Source: an uncultured Oscillospiraceae bacterium | Lineage (GTDB): Bacteria > Bacillota > Clostridia > Oscillospirales > Acutalibacteraceae | DNA: 64,000 nt | Direction: 5' to 3' | NCBI GenBank assembly: GCA_900555015.1 | Contig: USJL01000005.1 | Coordinates: 1-64,000, forward strand | In this document: positions 39,193 through 47,389 of the stretch, in pieces | How the letters are laid out: each line of letters opens with the position of its first letter | Numbering within the stretch: the first letter of the stretch is position 1 | Position numbers and translations under genes: made by a program | The notes under the pieces: generated by a model | The model's input: only the letters and a program-made list of their open reading frames with translations | What the model was told of the DNA's origin: nothing | The model's database searches: none

Positions 39193-39728
39193 AATCAATC
39201 TTACAATCCATAAAACCAATTCACTGTGTGAATATTGCAAAACGCATAAAAACAATAGAGGTCAGGAAAACAAGACCGAAATGTGAGTTGCCTGTTAAGG
39301 TGCATATATATTGCACGAAAGGTGGCAAGCCGATATATTTGAATGATGCCGAAAATGAAGCACTGATGAACGGCAAAGTCATCGGCGAGTATGTGTGTGA
39401 TGAAATAACTGAATACACTTATTTTGAATATGCAAGTCATCTCATTTCTGAAGATGAACTATTTTCAACAGGTATAACATTTAATGAATTATTAAAATAT
39501 GGCAATAAAAAGCCTTTATATCTCTGGCACATATCAGACCTTGTTATCTATGACAAGCCGAAAGAGTTGAGTGAGTTTGTCAAATATGGTTTTGAGCAAG
39601 ATTATGCAGAATGGGAACATTATTCTATTGCAGGAGTTAATGGCAAAGAGCCTGATATTGACGATTACAGATTAATCAGCCCACCTCAATCTTGGTGCTA
39701 TGTTGAGGAGGTTTTAGAAAATGTATGA
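39189..39728 (+). CDS. ASCH-domain protein
   Basis: 179 residues. ILQSIKPIHCVNIAKRIKTI with EVRKTRPK is the ASCH/EVE-type entry, followed by VHIYCTKG, GKVIGEYVCDEI and YLWHISDLVIY. ASCH proteins are thought to bind RNA or modified nucleotides. In a phage that carries a methylase and PP-loop proteins, reading modified bases is a reasonable but unproven idea. Confidence 0.8.
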   Translation: MKSILQSIKPIHCVNIAKRIKTIEVRKTRPKCELPVKVHIYCTKGGKPIYLNDAENEALMNGKVIGEYVCDEITEYTYFEYASHLISEDELFSTGITFNELLKYGNKKPLYLWHISDLVIYDKPKELSEFVKYGFEQDYAEWEHYSIAGVNGKEPDIDDYRLISPPQSWCYVEEVLENV

Positions 39729-40098
39729 TTACGAAATAAAACTATTAAGTGCATTTCCTGGAAGTTTTATAAACAGTCAAGGTGAATTTATCGCAGAGCC
39801 TAAAACAAATCAATACTTTATTTTAAGAACTTGCAAAAATGAACTTGAGGTTAAGTGTAAAGTGTTGGAATGGTTTTCAAGACCTGCTCACTGCACACAG
39901 CCAGGTAATAAAAAATTACATAAATTTATGCTTGACGGAATTAATAAATTTCTTGATACGAATTTCACTTGTGAAGATATTGAAACAATTTATTGTGAGT
40001 TGGGCAATGGTGTCAATCGTTCTCTTTGCGAAAAATTTATCAAGAGCGGTTATGATATGGCTATATTAAAAGGAGGATTAATAAATTATGTCAATTAA
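39721..40098 (+). CDS. Phage protein, unknown function
   Basis: 125 residues beginning inside the ASCH gene. It has an N-terminal strand part (YEIKLLSAFPGSFINSQGEF), a basic centre (HCTQPGNKKLHKFMLDGINK) and a C-terminal helix. Probably binds nucleic acid, but no family is recognised. Confidence 0.6.
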   Translation: MYDYEIKLLSAFPGSFINSQGEFIAEPKTNQYFILRTCKNELEVKCKVLEWFSRPAHCTQPGNKKLHKFMLDGINKFLDTNFTCEDIETIYCELGNGVNRSLCEKFIKSGYDMAILKGGLINYVN

Positions 40099-40519
40099 AA
40101 ATTACACTACAAAAGTATCAACATTTCAAACATTGGGTGAAATTCAAGGCACATTGGCTGAGCATGGCGCTCGTAAAGTAATGATTGATTATGATAACAC
40201 CGGTAACGCTATCGGTATTACATTTGGCCTTGATATTCAGGGAACAATAACTGCATTTCAACTTAAGGCTAATATTGAAGGTGTTTTACTGGTCTTCCAA
40301 AAGCAGCATTTAAAGGTTGATAAAGAGCAGGCAGCACGAACCGCTTGGCGTAATGTTAAAGACTGGATAGCGGCGCAGATGGCTTTTATTGAATGTGGTA
40401 ATGCTACAATGGATGAAATCTTCCTTCCATATTTAATTGGCAGCAATAATAAAACACTATATGAATGTTTCAGTTCAGGGCAGATTGCCTTGCCGAGTGC
40501 AAATGGTTGGGAGGTGTAA
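40088..40519 (+). CDS. Phage protein, unknown function
   Basis: 143 residues starting nine bases after AAAGGAGG. A strand-rich N-terminal half (EHGARKVMIDYDNTGNAIGI) is followed by helices (AARTAWRNVKDWIAAQMAFI). I have an impression of similar proteins in many Firmicutes phages but can give no function. Confidence 0.6.
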   Translation: MSIKNYTTKVSTFQTLGEIQGTLAEHGARKVMIDYDNTGNAIGITFGLDIQGTITAFQLKANIEGVLLVFQKQHLKVDKEQAARTAWRNVKDWIAAQMAFIECGNATMDEIFLPYLIGSNNKTLYECFSSGQIALPSANGWEV

Positions 40520-40522
40520 TTA

Positions 40523-41272
40523 ATGCTCGAAGAATTAAAAAATGCAATTATTAAGGAACAGGCAAATGGTATAAGAGAACTTGTTGTTGTTTGTGGATTT
40601 AATGCTTATGATAAATTAAGTAAAGAGCTTCCACTTGCTCTGACCAATAATTGCGGAGAAATAATGGGCTTGCCTCTTTATCGTTTAGAGTGGATGCCAA
40701 CCAACCAAATTCAAATCGGCGGTAAGGAACTCTTAATTCCACCGCCTTGTTGGAATAAACCTTATATGCCTGATTCGGTAGAGACACCAGATATATTGAC
40801 ACGAATAAGGAAATATGAAATGCCGACTGATTTGTTTCCTGTTATATCTGAACCATTATTAACACCTGAACAAATTATAAAAAAGGCGACAGAAGGTTTT
40901 ATAGTATCTACTTGTTTTGATTTACATATTGACCCGGACATATTAAAAAAACAATCTGCTGAATTGGTAAAACAAAAAAATATCATAGAAAACACAGCAG
41001 AAATGATAAACAACGGTAAATTGTTGCGCCGTCCTTGTGCACTGGGCACGATAGTTTATATTGTTGAAAACCGAAAGATGTATCAAGGCACAGTTATTCG
41101 TTATGAACAGGTACTAAGTCCTAAGCTAGATACAGAATTGCTTTTTGCCGATATTGAACTACATGGAATAAATACTGTTGTTCGCCGTAATTTTTCTGAA
41201 TTTGGCAATAACATATTTGTTGATGCTGAAAAGGCAAAAAATAAACTTAAAGAGCAAATTTCAAATAAATAA
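40523..41272 (+). CDS. Phage protein, unknown function (249 residues)
   Basis: Starts behind GGGAGGTG. The first 110 residues are compact and hydrophobic-patterned (IRELVVVCGFNAYDKLSKEL, LPLYRLEW). The middle is helical with Lys-rich segments, and the C-terminal third (RRPCALGTIVYIVENRKMYQ, VIRYEQVL) resembles a short beta domain seen in other phage proteins of this operon. No domain is assigned. Confidence 0.6.
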   Translation: MLEELKNAIIKEQANGIRELVVVCGFNAYDKLSKELPLALTNNCGEIMGLPLYRLEWMPTNQIQIGGKELLIPPPCWNKPYMPDSVETPDILTRIRKYEMPTDLFPVISEPLLTPEQIIKKATEGFIVSTCFDLHIDPDILKKQSAELVKQKNIIENTAEMINNGKLLRRPCALGTIVYIVENRKMYQGTVIRYEQVLSPKLDTELLFADIELHGINTVVRRNFSEFGNNIFVDAEKAKNKLKEQISNK

Positions 41273-41295
41273 GTAATCATATGGAGGCTTTAGCA

Positions 41296-41874
41296 ATGAG
41301 CGAAGTAATCAATGAGAAAGCCCTCGAACCGTCAGAGATTATTAAACTTGCTGCTGCAGAAGGTGCAAAAGCAGCATTAGACAAATACAAACAAGAACAG
41401 CAGAAAGAATTATCAAAAATTAATGATAAACGACTGCATAACATAAGGATGTTACTTGAAAACTATCGAGATTTTAAACAGTGTTCCGAAAATGCAACAT
41501 ACAATGTGGAGCAGGCTGAGGATTCTATTGATTTCTTGGATTTAATGTGGGATCCTTACAATAGAAGTGATTTAGAAGTTGAAAGTATAAAGGTTAGTGC
41601 GGTCAAAACAACAATAATGGTTGCTCACATTGACGGAATGCTTAAGACTTTAGAGAAACTGAGTTCTCATAACGAAATGGATATGAGAAAGTATAATATT
41701 CTTTTTGATAGGTACATTGCTGATGTTCCTCTATCCATTAACAAAATAGCGAAAAAATACAATATCGAAAGACGTACAGTTTATTATGATATTGATACAG
41801 CTGTTGCAAGAATGGCAAAACTTATATTTGGAATTGATTATGTTCTGATTGATAAAATAAATGATAGCGTATAA
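41296..41874 (+). CDS. Sigma-region-4-like late regulator (ArpU/RinA-type)
   Basis: 192 residues from the ATG at 41296 behind GGAGG (an in-frame ATG at 41281 precedes the ribosome site). The C-terminal region VPLSINKIAKKYNIERRTVY followed by YDIDTAVARMAKLIF is a helix-turn-helix as in phage late-transcription activators of the ArpU/RinA type. It is the last gene before the late promoter at 41894 and is the obvious candidate to control it. That link is inferred from position. Confidence 0.7.
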   Translation: MSEVINEKALEPSEIIKLAAAEGAKAALDKYKQEQQKELSKINDKRLHNIRMLLENYRDFKQCSENATYNVEQAEDSIDFLDLMWDPYNRSDLEVESIKVSAVKTTIMVAHIDGMLKTLEKLSSHNEMDMRKYNILFDRYIADVPLSINKIAKKYNIERRTVYYDIDTAVARMAKLIFGIDYVLIDKINDSV

Positions 41875-41891
41875 TGATTGCACAAACTTTT

Positions 41892-41922
41892 CATTTACAT
41901 TGCACAGTAAATGTTGTATGAT
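41892..41922 (+). promoter_or_regulatory. Late promoter with overlapping dyad
   Basis: TTTACA (41894-41899), a 17-bp spacer, TATGAT (41917-41922). The dyad CATTTAC-N8-GTAAATG (41892-41898 and 41907-41913) covers the -35 box and spacer, a likely target for the regulator encoded just upstream. Confidence 0.65.
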
Positions 41923-41953
41923 AGTAATGTAAAATCTTATAGCCAGAAACAGA

Positions 41954-41989
41954 GCACCCGCTTTTTTATAGGTTGGGTGCTTTTATTTT
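41954..41989 (+). terminator. Terminator-like hairpin directly after the late promoter
   Basis: GCACCC (41954-41959) pairs with GGGTGC (41975-41980), followed by TTTTATTTT. It lies about 25 nt into the predicted late transcript, suggesting antitermination or attenuation of the late operon. Confidence 0.65.
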
Positions 41990-42018
41990 GCAAAGAAAGG
42001 AGGCAGTAGACTTACATT

Positions 42019-42090
42019 GTGACAAGCTCCTTCCGCAATGTGTTAATTTACGCACTAACAATAATAAGTGCAAAGAAAATAAACACATAA
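42019..42090 (+). CDS. Possible 23-residue leader peptide resembling the symporter N-terminus
   Basis: GTG at 42019 about 15 bases after AAAGGAGG, TAA at 42088-42090. The product contains VLIYALTIISA, nearly the same as LLIYALIMISA at the start of the symporter. The underlying 33-bp repeat (42041-42073 and 42124-42156) is identical at 30 positions and in the same frame. It may be a duplicated gene end or a genuine leader peptide; translation is uncertain. Confidence 0.4.
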   Translation: MTSSFRNVLIYALTIISAKKINT

Positions 42091-42104
42091 AGGAGGAAAA
42101 GATT

Positions 42105-43502
42105 ATGAACGGTATCATTATACTGTTAATCTACGCACTAATAATGATAAGTGCAACTGTTTTCTTTACACACAAATCTAAAGGCAGTGATTTTCATACT
42201 GCTGACAGAAATATTGGCGCCGTAATATCTATATTGAGCATAGCAGCCACTTGGATATGGGCACCGGCATTATTTGTTTCAGGCTCACAGGCATACACAA
42301 ATGGAATACCAGGACTGTTTTGGTTTCTTGTTCCAAATGTGTTATGCCTTATTATTTTTATTCCGTTTGCTAAAAAAATCCGTAAGGAAATGCCTGAAGG
42401 TGTAACCTTATCAGGATATATGGCAAACAAGTATAAAAGCGAAAAAGTAAAAGGAATTTATCTTTTTCAGCTTGGCAGTTTATCTGTACTCTCGACCGCT
42501 GTGCAATTACTTGCAGGAAGTCAGGTGTTAAGTTTTATCACCGGAGCCCCATTTTGGCTTATGACACTTCTGCTTGCAATAATTGCTTTCTCATATTCGC
42601 AAATTTCAGGTATAAAAGCATCCATAACAACAGATGTGATTCAGATTATATTTATACTTGTAGGGTGCGCCTTAATCCTTCCATTTGCCTTTAAAAATAC
42701 AAATGGATTTACTACCCTGCTTAACGGCTTAAACGGTGCTACAGGTGATTTTGGCAGCCTGTTTGACAAAGCAGGATTAAAAGTATTCTTGTCATACGGA
42801 CTGCCGACTACAATAGGTTTGATTTCAGGACCGTTTGGCGACCAAAGTTTTTGGCAGCGTACATTTTCTATCAAAGAAAAGCATATCGGTAAAGCATTTT
42901 TCTTTGGCGCTTTAGTATTCGGTATTGTTCCGTTTGCAATGGGACTTATAGGGTATTTTGCAGCAGGCTCAGGCTTTATAGCAAATGATCCGTCAATGGT
43001 AAACTTTGAATTTATTTCAAGCGTATTACCCAAATGGATAATTGTTCCGTTCCTTTTTATGATAATTTCAGGATTACTCTCGACCGTAGATTCAAACCTT
43101 TGCTCTGCAGCATCATTAACTGTTGACCGAAAGAAAAAAGAAACACCAAAGCAAAATATCAGAACATCAAAAATAGTTATGGTCCTTTTGTTGGTTGTTG
43201 CTATCGGTATTGCTAATATACCAGGAATAACAGTTACACATTTATTCCTTTTCTATGGTACGTTAAGAGCTACAACACTTCTGCCGACAATTCTTACGCT
43301 TAAAGGTAAAAAACTAACTGCCAAAGGTATTTATATTGGTGTTATTTGTTCGCTGATTGTCGGATTACCGATTTTTACTTACGGCTCAATTGTGGGAATT
43401 GCAACATTGAAAACTGTTGGAAGTCTTGTAGCGGTATTTTTATCTGGAATCATTGCAACTGTAATGAAAGAAAGAGAGGTGAATAAAATTGCCTCTCGCT
43501 AA
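42105..43502 (+). CDS. Sodium:solute symporter (SSS family) carried by the phage
   Basis: 465 residues from the ATG at 42105 behind AAAGGAGG; a longer frame from 41973 runs through the terminator region and is rejected. About 12-13 hydrophobic helices are visible. ISGIKASITTDVIQIIFIL is the SSS family signature, and ADRNIGAVISILSIAATWIW resembles the first substrate/sodium-binding helix. It would import a small solute at the expense of the sodium gradient. The substrate is unknown. Its stop overlaps the start of a PP-loop gene, so it belongs to the same cassette; a symporter in this part of a phage is unusual. Confidence 0.85.
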   Translation: MNGIIILLIYALIMISATVFFTHKSKGSDFHTADRNIGAVISILSIAATWIWAPALFVSGSQAYTNGIPGLFWFLVPNVLCLIIFIPFAKKIRKEMPEGVTLSGYMANKYKSEKVKGIYLFQLGSLSVLSTAVQLLAGSQVLSFITGAPFWLMTLLLAIIAFSYSQISGIKASITTDVIQIIFILVGCALILPFAFKNTNGFTTLLNGLNGATGDFGSLFDKAGLKVFLSYGLPTTIGLISGPFGDQSFWQRTFSIKEKHIGKAFFFGALVFGIVPFAMGLIGYFAAGSGFIANDPSMVNFEFISSVLPKWIIVPFLFMIISGLLSTVDSNLCSAASLTVDRKKKETPKQNIRTSKIVMVLLLVVAIGIANIPGITVTHLFLFYGTLRATTLLPTILTLKGKKLTAKGIYIGVICSLIVGLPIFTYGSIVGIATLKTVGSLVAVFLSGIIATVMKEREVNKIASR

Positions 43503-44271
43503 AAAACAATCAATTAACAATGATAAGTGGCTCAATGCCATTGAAAATATAGAAGAGTTTATAAGCAAGAATGAACTTGATAAACTCGTTAAAGAAACGG
43601 TTAAAGAAATTAAGACCGTTACCAAAGGACAAAAGGTAGCTTATGCCTGGAGTGCTGGCAAAGACAGTATCGTTTTAGGTCATATTTGCGAAAAAGCAGG
43701 CATAACCGATTGTCTTATAGGTGTATGTGATTTGGAATATCCTGCATTCATTAAATGGATTGAGGATAACAAGCCACATGGATGCACCATTATAAATACA
43801 CATCAAAACCTTGAATGGCTATCTAAACATCAGGATATGTTATTTCCACAAGACAGTAAAACGGCTGCCAGATGGTTTGCTATCGTTCAACACAAGGCGC
43901 AAAGGCAGTATTTTAAGGATAACAACTTAAACATACTTATTCTTGGCCGAAGACTCGCTGATGGTAATTTTGTGGGACGAGGTAATAACATATATACAGA
44001 CGGTAAGGGTGTAACACGCTATAGTCCATTATCAAAATGGAAACACGAACATATCCTTGCCTATATTCACTATTATAAACTACTTCTTCCGCCTATTTAT
44101 GATTGGAAAAACGGATATTTGTGCGGAACGCATCCGTGGCCTGCTCGTCAATGGACTGGCAGTATAGAAAACGGATGGCAAGAGATTTACGATATTGACA
44201 AAAGCATTGTTATAAGTGCTGCCGAAAAAATCGAAAGTGCAAAAAGATTTTTGGAGGTGGCTGAACAATGA
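43489..44271 (+). CDS. PAPS-reductase-like PP-loop protein of the late cassette
   Basis: 260 residues, TTG start behind GAGAGGTG and overlapping the symporter by 14 bases. The PP-loop reads SAGKDS (55-60), a slight variant of SGGKDS. DLEYPAFIKWI, ILILGRRLADGNF, GRGNN and YSPLSKWKHEHILAYIHYY follow the reductase-like fold, with a C-terminal YLCGTHPWPARQ. There is no CC...CxxC iron-sulfur motif, unlike the protein at 36959. It would activate a substrate by adenylation; the stop overlaps the ParB-like gene by 4 bases. Confidence 0.8.
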   Translation: MPLAKKQSINNDKWLNAIENIEEFISKNELDKLVKETVKEIKTVTKGQKVAYAWSAGKDSIVLGHICEKAGITDCLIGVCDLEYPAFIKWIEDNKPHGCTIINTHQNLEWLSKHQDMLFPQDSKTAARWFAIVQHKAQRQYFKDNNLNILILGRRLADGNFVGRGNNIYTDGKGVTRYSPLSKWKHEHILAYIHYYKLLLPPIYDWKNGYLCGTHPWPARQWTGSIENGWQEIYDIDKSIVISAAEKIESAKRFLEVAEQ

Positions 44272-44909
44272 ACATAATTACTATGCCGCTTTCAGAATTA
44301 AAACATCCTGAAAGCAACGTTAGAATTCACTCAAAACAGCAAATTGAGGAATTTATCCGCAGTCTTAATAAGTTCGGACAAACTCGATTAGCCGTTATTG
44401 ATGAAAATAATACAATCCTCATAGGTAATGGTATGGTTGAGGCTATGAAACAGCGAGGCGATACCGAAGTTGAGTGTTGCAGACGAGAGGATCTCAATGA
44501 GGCAGATAAGAAAAAACTTATGATTGCCGATAATAAGATTTTCAGTCTTGGTATTGATGACCTTGAAACACTTAACACATTTATTGAGGAACTAAGAGAT
44601 GATTTGGATATTCCTGGATATTCTGAGGAGGTTTTATCATCAATGGTAGCAACCGCCGAAGAAATCACGGAAACTCTTTCGACTTATGGAACTCTTGAAG
44701 ATGAAGAAATTGAGGCAATAAAAGAGAGCGGTAAGCGAAAAGAAGAACAAATCAGTAAAATCCAGCAGAATGAAAGCCCAGTACAGCAAATACCTGCAAA
44801 CCAAGTAACTGTTTCTGAACGTGAGCCGGTTGCTGATGCAAAAGAGGATATTGCGGACAATAAGGCTTTTGTGGTTTGCCCTAAATGTGGTGAAAAGATA
44901 TGGCTGTAA
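44268..44909 (+). CDS. ParB/sulfiredoxin-fold protein with C-terminal zinc knuckle
   Basis: 213 residues. The first 110 residues show the ParB N-domain pattern: MPLSELKHPESNVRIHSKQQ, LNKFGQTRLAVIDENNTILI then GNGMVEAM, and KKLMIADNKIFSLG. A Glu-rich linker leads to a terminal CPKCGEK. There is no visible HTH domain, so it is not a chromosome-partition ParB. Such short ParB-like proteins pair with PAPS-reductase-like proteins, as IbrB pairs with IbrA. It overlaps both neighbours. Confidence 0.8.
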   Translation: MNIITMPLSELKHPESNVRIHSKQQIEEFIRSLNKFGQTRLAVIDENNTILIGNGMVEAMKQRGDTEVECCRREDLNEADKKKLMIADNKIFSLGIDDLETLNTFIEELRDDLDIPGYSEEVLSSMVATAEEITETLSTYGTLEDEEIEAIKESGKRKEEQISKIQQNESPVQQIPANQVTVSEREPVADAKEDIADNKAFVVCPKCGEKIWL

Positions 44910-46048
44910 AAAGATGTAAGGCAAATATCAATGTAGTAACTGCAGCTGAAAGACGAATTATCAACGTATTCAAAAATGGATTACCTGTTTATATGTCTTT
45001 TTCAGGCGGAAAAGATAGTCTGTGTTTATCCAATCTTGTACTAACTCTGATACAACAGGGCAAAATCAATCCTGCGCAGCTGATAGCACAATTCATAGAT
45101 GAAGAGGCAATATTCCCTTGCATTGAGAAAACTGTTTTTGAGTGGCGAAAAAAATTCCTTTTAGCAGGTGCTAAATTTGAATGGTATTGCATAGAGGTAA
45201 AGCATTTTAACTGTTTTAATGAACTTTCTAATGATGAATCATTTATTTGCTGGGATAGTAGTAAGCAAGATGTATGGGTAAGGCAACCGCCTCCATTTGC
45301 TATTCGTAGTCATCCTTTGCTTAACCCTCGAATAGACGCTTATCAAGATTTTTTGCCTCGTTTGTGTAAGGATGGTATAACAATTGTAGGTATAAGAACT
45401 GCTGAATCAATACAAAGATTGCTTAACATTGCAACAATGACAAAAGCAGGAAAAAATTGTACTCACAAAAGACAGATATTTCCTATATATGATTGGACAA
45501 ATAATGATGTATGGCTTTATCTGAAACAATATAAAGTTGATATTCCTGAAATATATCTCTATTTATGGCAATCAGGTACAGGAAAAGGGCAATTAAGGGT
45601 ATCTCAGTTTTTTTCTGTTGATACAGCAAAAAGTCTTGTAAAAATGAATGAGTATTATCCTGACCTTATGGAGAGAATTATACGCAGAGAACCTAACGCC
45701 TATCTTGCTTCGTTATATTGGGATAGTGAAATGTTCGGTAGAAACACTCGCAATAGAAAAAAACTTGAAGAAAAGCAAAACGAAAAGGATTACAAGGCAG
45801 AATTGATTAAGATGTTTAACAATATGGATATATATTTTCCTAATAAACATCAAAGATATGTTGCTGAAAGGTATCGGAATTTTTTCATTCAAGTATCTGC
45901 AATTGCTACTACTAAAGATTTCAAAGCAATATATGATGGCTTGATTTCAGGAGATCCAAAACAGCGTACTTATCGAGCCCTATATCAAAGAATATACGGA
46001 AACTATATTGATAATGCGAAAAAGCAAAGGAGTAAAACTTATGAATAA
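44900..46048 (+). CDS. IbrA-like PAPS-reductase-family protein
   Basis: 382 residues. The PP-loop SGGKDS lies at 35-40 inside LPVYMSFSGGKDSLCLSNLV. QFIDEEAIFPCIEKTVFEWR and VGIRTAESIQRLL continue the fold, and the C-terminal extension (PNAYLASLYWDSEMF ... KKQRSKTYE) is typical of IbrA/DUF3440-type proteins. IbrA with IbrB activates genes in E. coli prophages; the chemistry is unknown. It overlaps the upstream ParB-like gene by 10 bases and the downstream one by 8. Confidence 0.82.
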   Translation: MAVKRCKANINVVTAAERRIINVFKNGLPVYMSFSGGKDSLCLSNLVLTLIQQGKINPAQLIAQFIDEEAIFPCIEKTVFEWRKKFLLAGAKFEWYCIEVKHFNCFNELSNDESFICWDSSKQDVWVRQPPPFAIRSHPLLNPRIDAYQDFLPRLCKDGITIVGIRTAESIQRLLNIATMTKAGKNCTHKRQIFPIYDWTNNDVWLYLKQYKVDIPEIYLYLWQSGTGKGQLRVSQFFSVDTAKSLVKMNEYYPDLMERIIRREPNAYLASLYWDSEMFGRNTRNRKKLEEKQNEKDYKAELIKMFNNMDIYFPNKHQRYVAERYRNFFIQVSAIATTKDFKAIYDGLISGDPKQRTYRALYQRIYGNYIDNAKKQRSKTYE

Positions 46049-46565
46049 TGAAAAGTTGTTCGCTCCCCTAAATTCGCTGCAATGGGTAGAGCGTGATACA
46101 TTAAAACCAAATGATTACAACCCTAATAAAGTATCTAAAGAAAATCTGAAACTGCTTACACAGTCAATAATGACAAATGGATGGACGTTACCAATTGTGG
46201 TGCGTCCTGATTTTACTATTATTGACGGATTTCACCGGTGGACTGTTTCTGGTGAAGAACCATTGAAGTCTATGTTAGATAACAAAGTGCCTGTTGTTAT
46301 TGTTACACACGATGACGAGAGCGAAGATATTTATGGTACGGTTACACATAATAGGGCGAGAGGTACTCACCTGCTTGAGCCTATGAAAAACATTGTTAAG
46401 AAATTACTTGATGATGGTAAAACGGTTGAGGAAATCGGAAAACAGTTAGGAATGAAACCAGAAGAAATATTCAGACTTTCACCTTTCACTAAAGACGATT
46501 TCCTTGAAATGATGACAAAAGGAACACAGGAATACAGCCCTGCTGAACTTATTACCAAGTATTAA
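46041..46565 (+). CDS. IbrB-like ParB-fold protein
   Basis: 174 residues from the ATG at 46041 behind AAAGGAG. LKPNDYNPNKVSKENLKLLT, MTNGWTLPIVVRPDFTII, DGFHRWTVS and THNRARGTH are the ParB nuclease-like domain with its GxxRxxA-like and NRARG regions; a short HTH-like tail follows. It is the last gene of the cassette, before the small terminase gene. Pairing with the IbrA-like gene is by adjacency and family knowledge. Confidence 0.82.
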   Translation: MNNEKLFAPLNSLQWVERDTLKPNDYNPNKVSKENLKLLTQSIMTNGWTLPIVVRPDFTIIDGFHRWTVSGEEPLKSMLDNKVPVVIVTHDDESEDIYGTVTHNRARGTHLLEPMKNIVKKLLDDGKTVEEIGKQLGMKPEEIFRLSPFTKDDFLEMMTKGTQEYSPAELITKY

Positions 46566-46603
46566 ATAGCAAATCAATCAAAATAGAAAGTGAGGTCGGC
46601 AAT

Positions 46604-47389
46604 GTGCCAAGAGCAAGAAATCCAAATAGGGACAAAGCATATGAGCTATGGTGCAATAATAAATCTAATATAAAATTAAAAGATATTGCCGCCAAGCTTG
46701 GAGAGTCAGAAGGTACTATCCGAAAGTGGAAATGCACCGATAAATGGGAAGAGAAACAAAACGGAACGTTCCTAAAAAACAAAGGGAACGTTCCTAAAAA
46801 GAAACGAGGCGCACCGAAAGGCAATACAAACTCAGTTGGACACGGTGCACCTCTTGGTAATAAGAATGCAGTTACGCATGGTGGATATACACAAATTTAT
46901 TGGGATACCCTTACTGATGAAGAAAAGGCTTTAATCGATACTATGGATACTGACGAGGAAATGATGCTCCTTGAACAGATAAAAGTTTGCACTATTAGAG
47001 AACGTCGATTGATGATAGCCCTTAATAAACTTGAAACGCAAAAATCATTGCTTGTTGTTGATAGTGTTTTGATGACAGAACATAAGCGTCATTTTGAAAA
47101 TTCCGAAAAAGGCATTGCCGACGAAGAATTATACGAACGTATTATTGCTGAAAAGATTGATAAGGGTGAAAGACTTCCAGGAAGAGACCAGGCAATAACC
47201 ACTCGTTCTGAGAACTCGATTGAAAAAATCACCCGCTTACAAGCGGAATTGACGAAAGTACAAAAGCAAAAGACACAATGTATTAAACAGTTGGCGGAAC
47301 TCCACGAACAGCAAAATTCATCACAAAGCAATAATGCTATTGCTGACGATTGGATTGCTGCAGTAATGGGGGTTGAGAAAAATGACTGA
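46604..47389 (+). CDS. Terminase small subunit
   Basis: 261 residues with a GTG start. The N-terminus PRARNPNRDKAYELWCNN and KLKDIAAKLGESEGTIRKWK form the HTH typical of PBSX/PhiE125-like small terminases. A Gly/Asn-rich linker and a helical coiled-coil domain for oligomer assembly follow. It recognises phage DNA for packaging. The large subunit starts inside its last codons. Confidence 0.88.
   Translation: MPRARNPNRDKAYELWCNNKSNIKLKDIAAKLGESEGTIRKWKCTDKWEEKQNGTFLKNKGNVPKKKRGAPKGNTNSVGHGAPLGNKNAVTHGGYTQIYWDTLTDEEKALIDTMDTDEEMMLLEQIKVCTIRERRLMIALNKLETQKSLLVVDSVLMTEHKRHFENSEKGIADEELYERIIAEKIDKGERLPGRDQAITTRSENSIEKITRLQAELTKVQKQKTQCIKQLAELHEQQNSSQSNNAIADDWIAAVMGVEKND

Noticed and set aside
41973-42104. 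In-frame N-terminal extension of the symporter
   Set aside because: It starts inside the terminator T run, and the ATG at 42105 has a perfect ribosome site and begins directly with the first membrane helix.
36959-46048. Dnd phosphorothioation system
   Set aside because: PP-loop proteins resemble DndC, but DndA, DndB, DndD and DndE are all missing.
44268-46565. Plasmid-type ParB partition system
   Set aside because: Neither ParB-like protein has a clear central HTH or dimer domain, there is no ParA, and both are interleaved with PP-loop genes, pointing to IbrB-like proteins.
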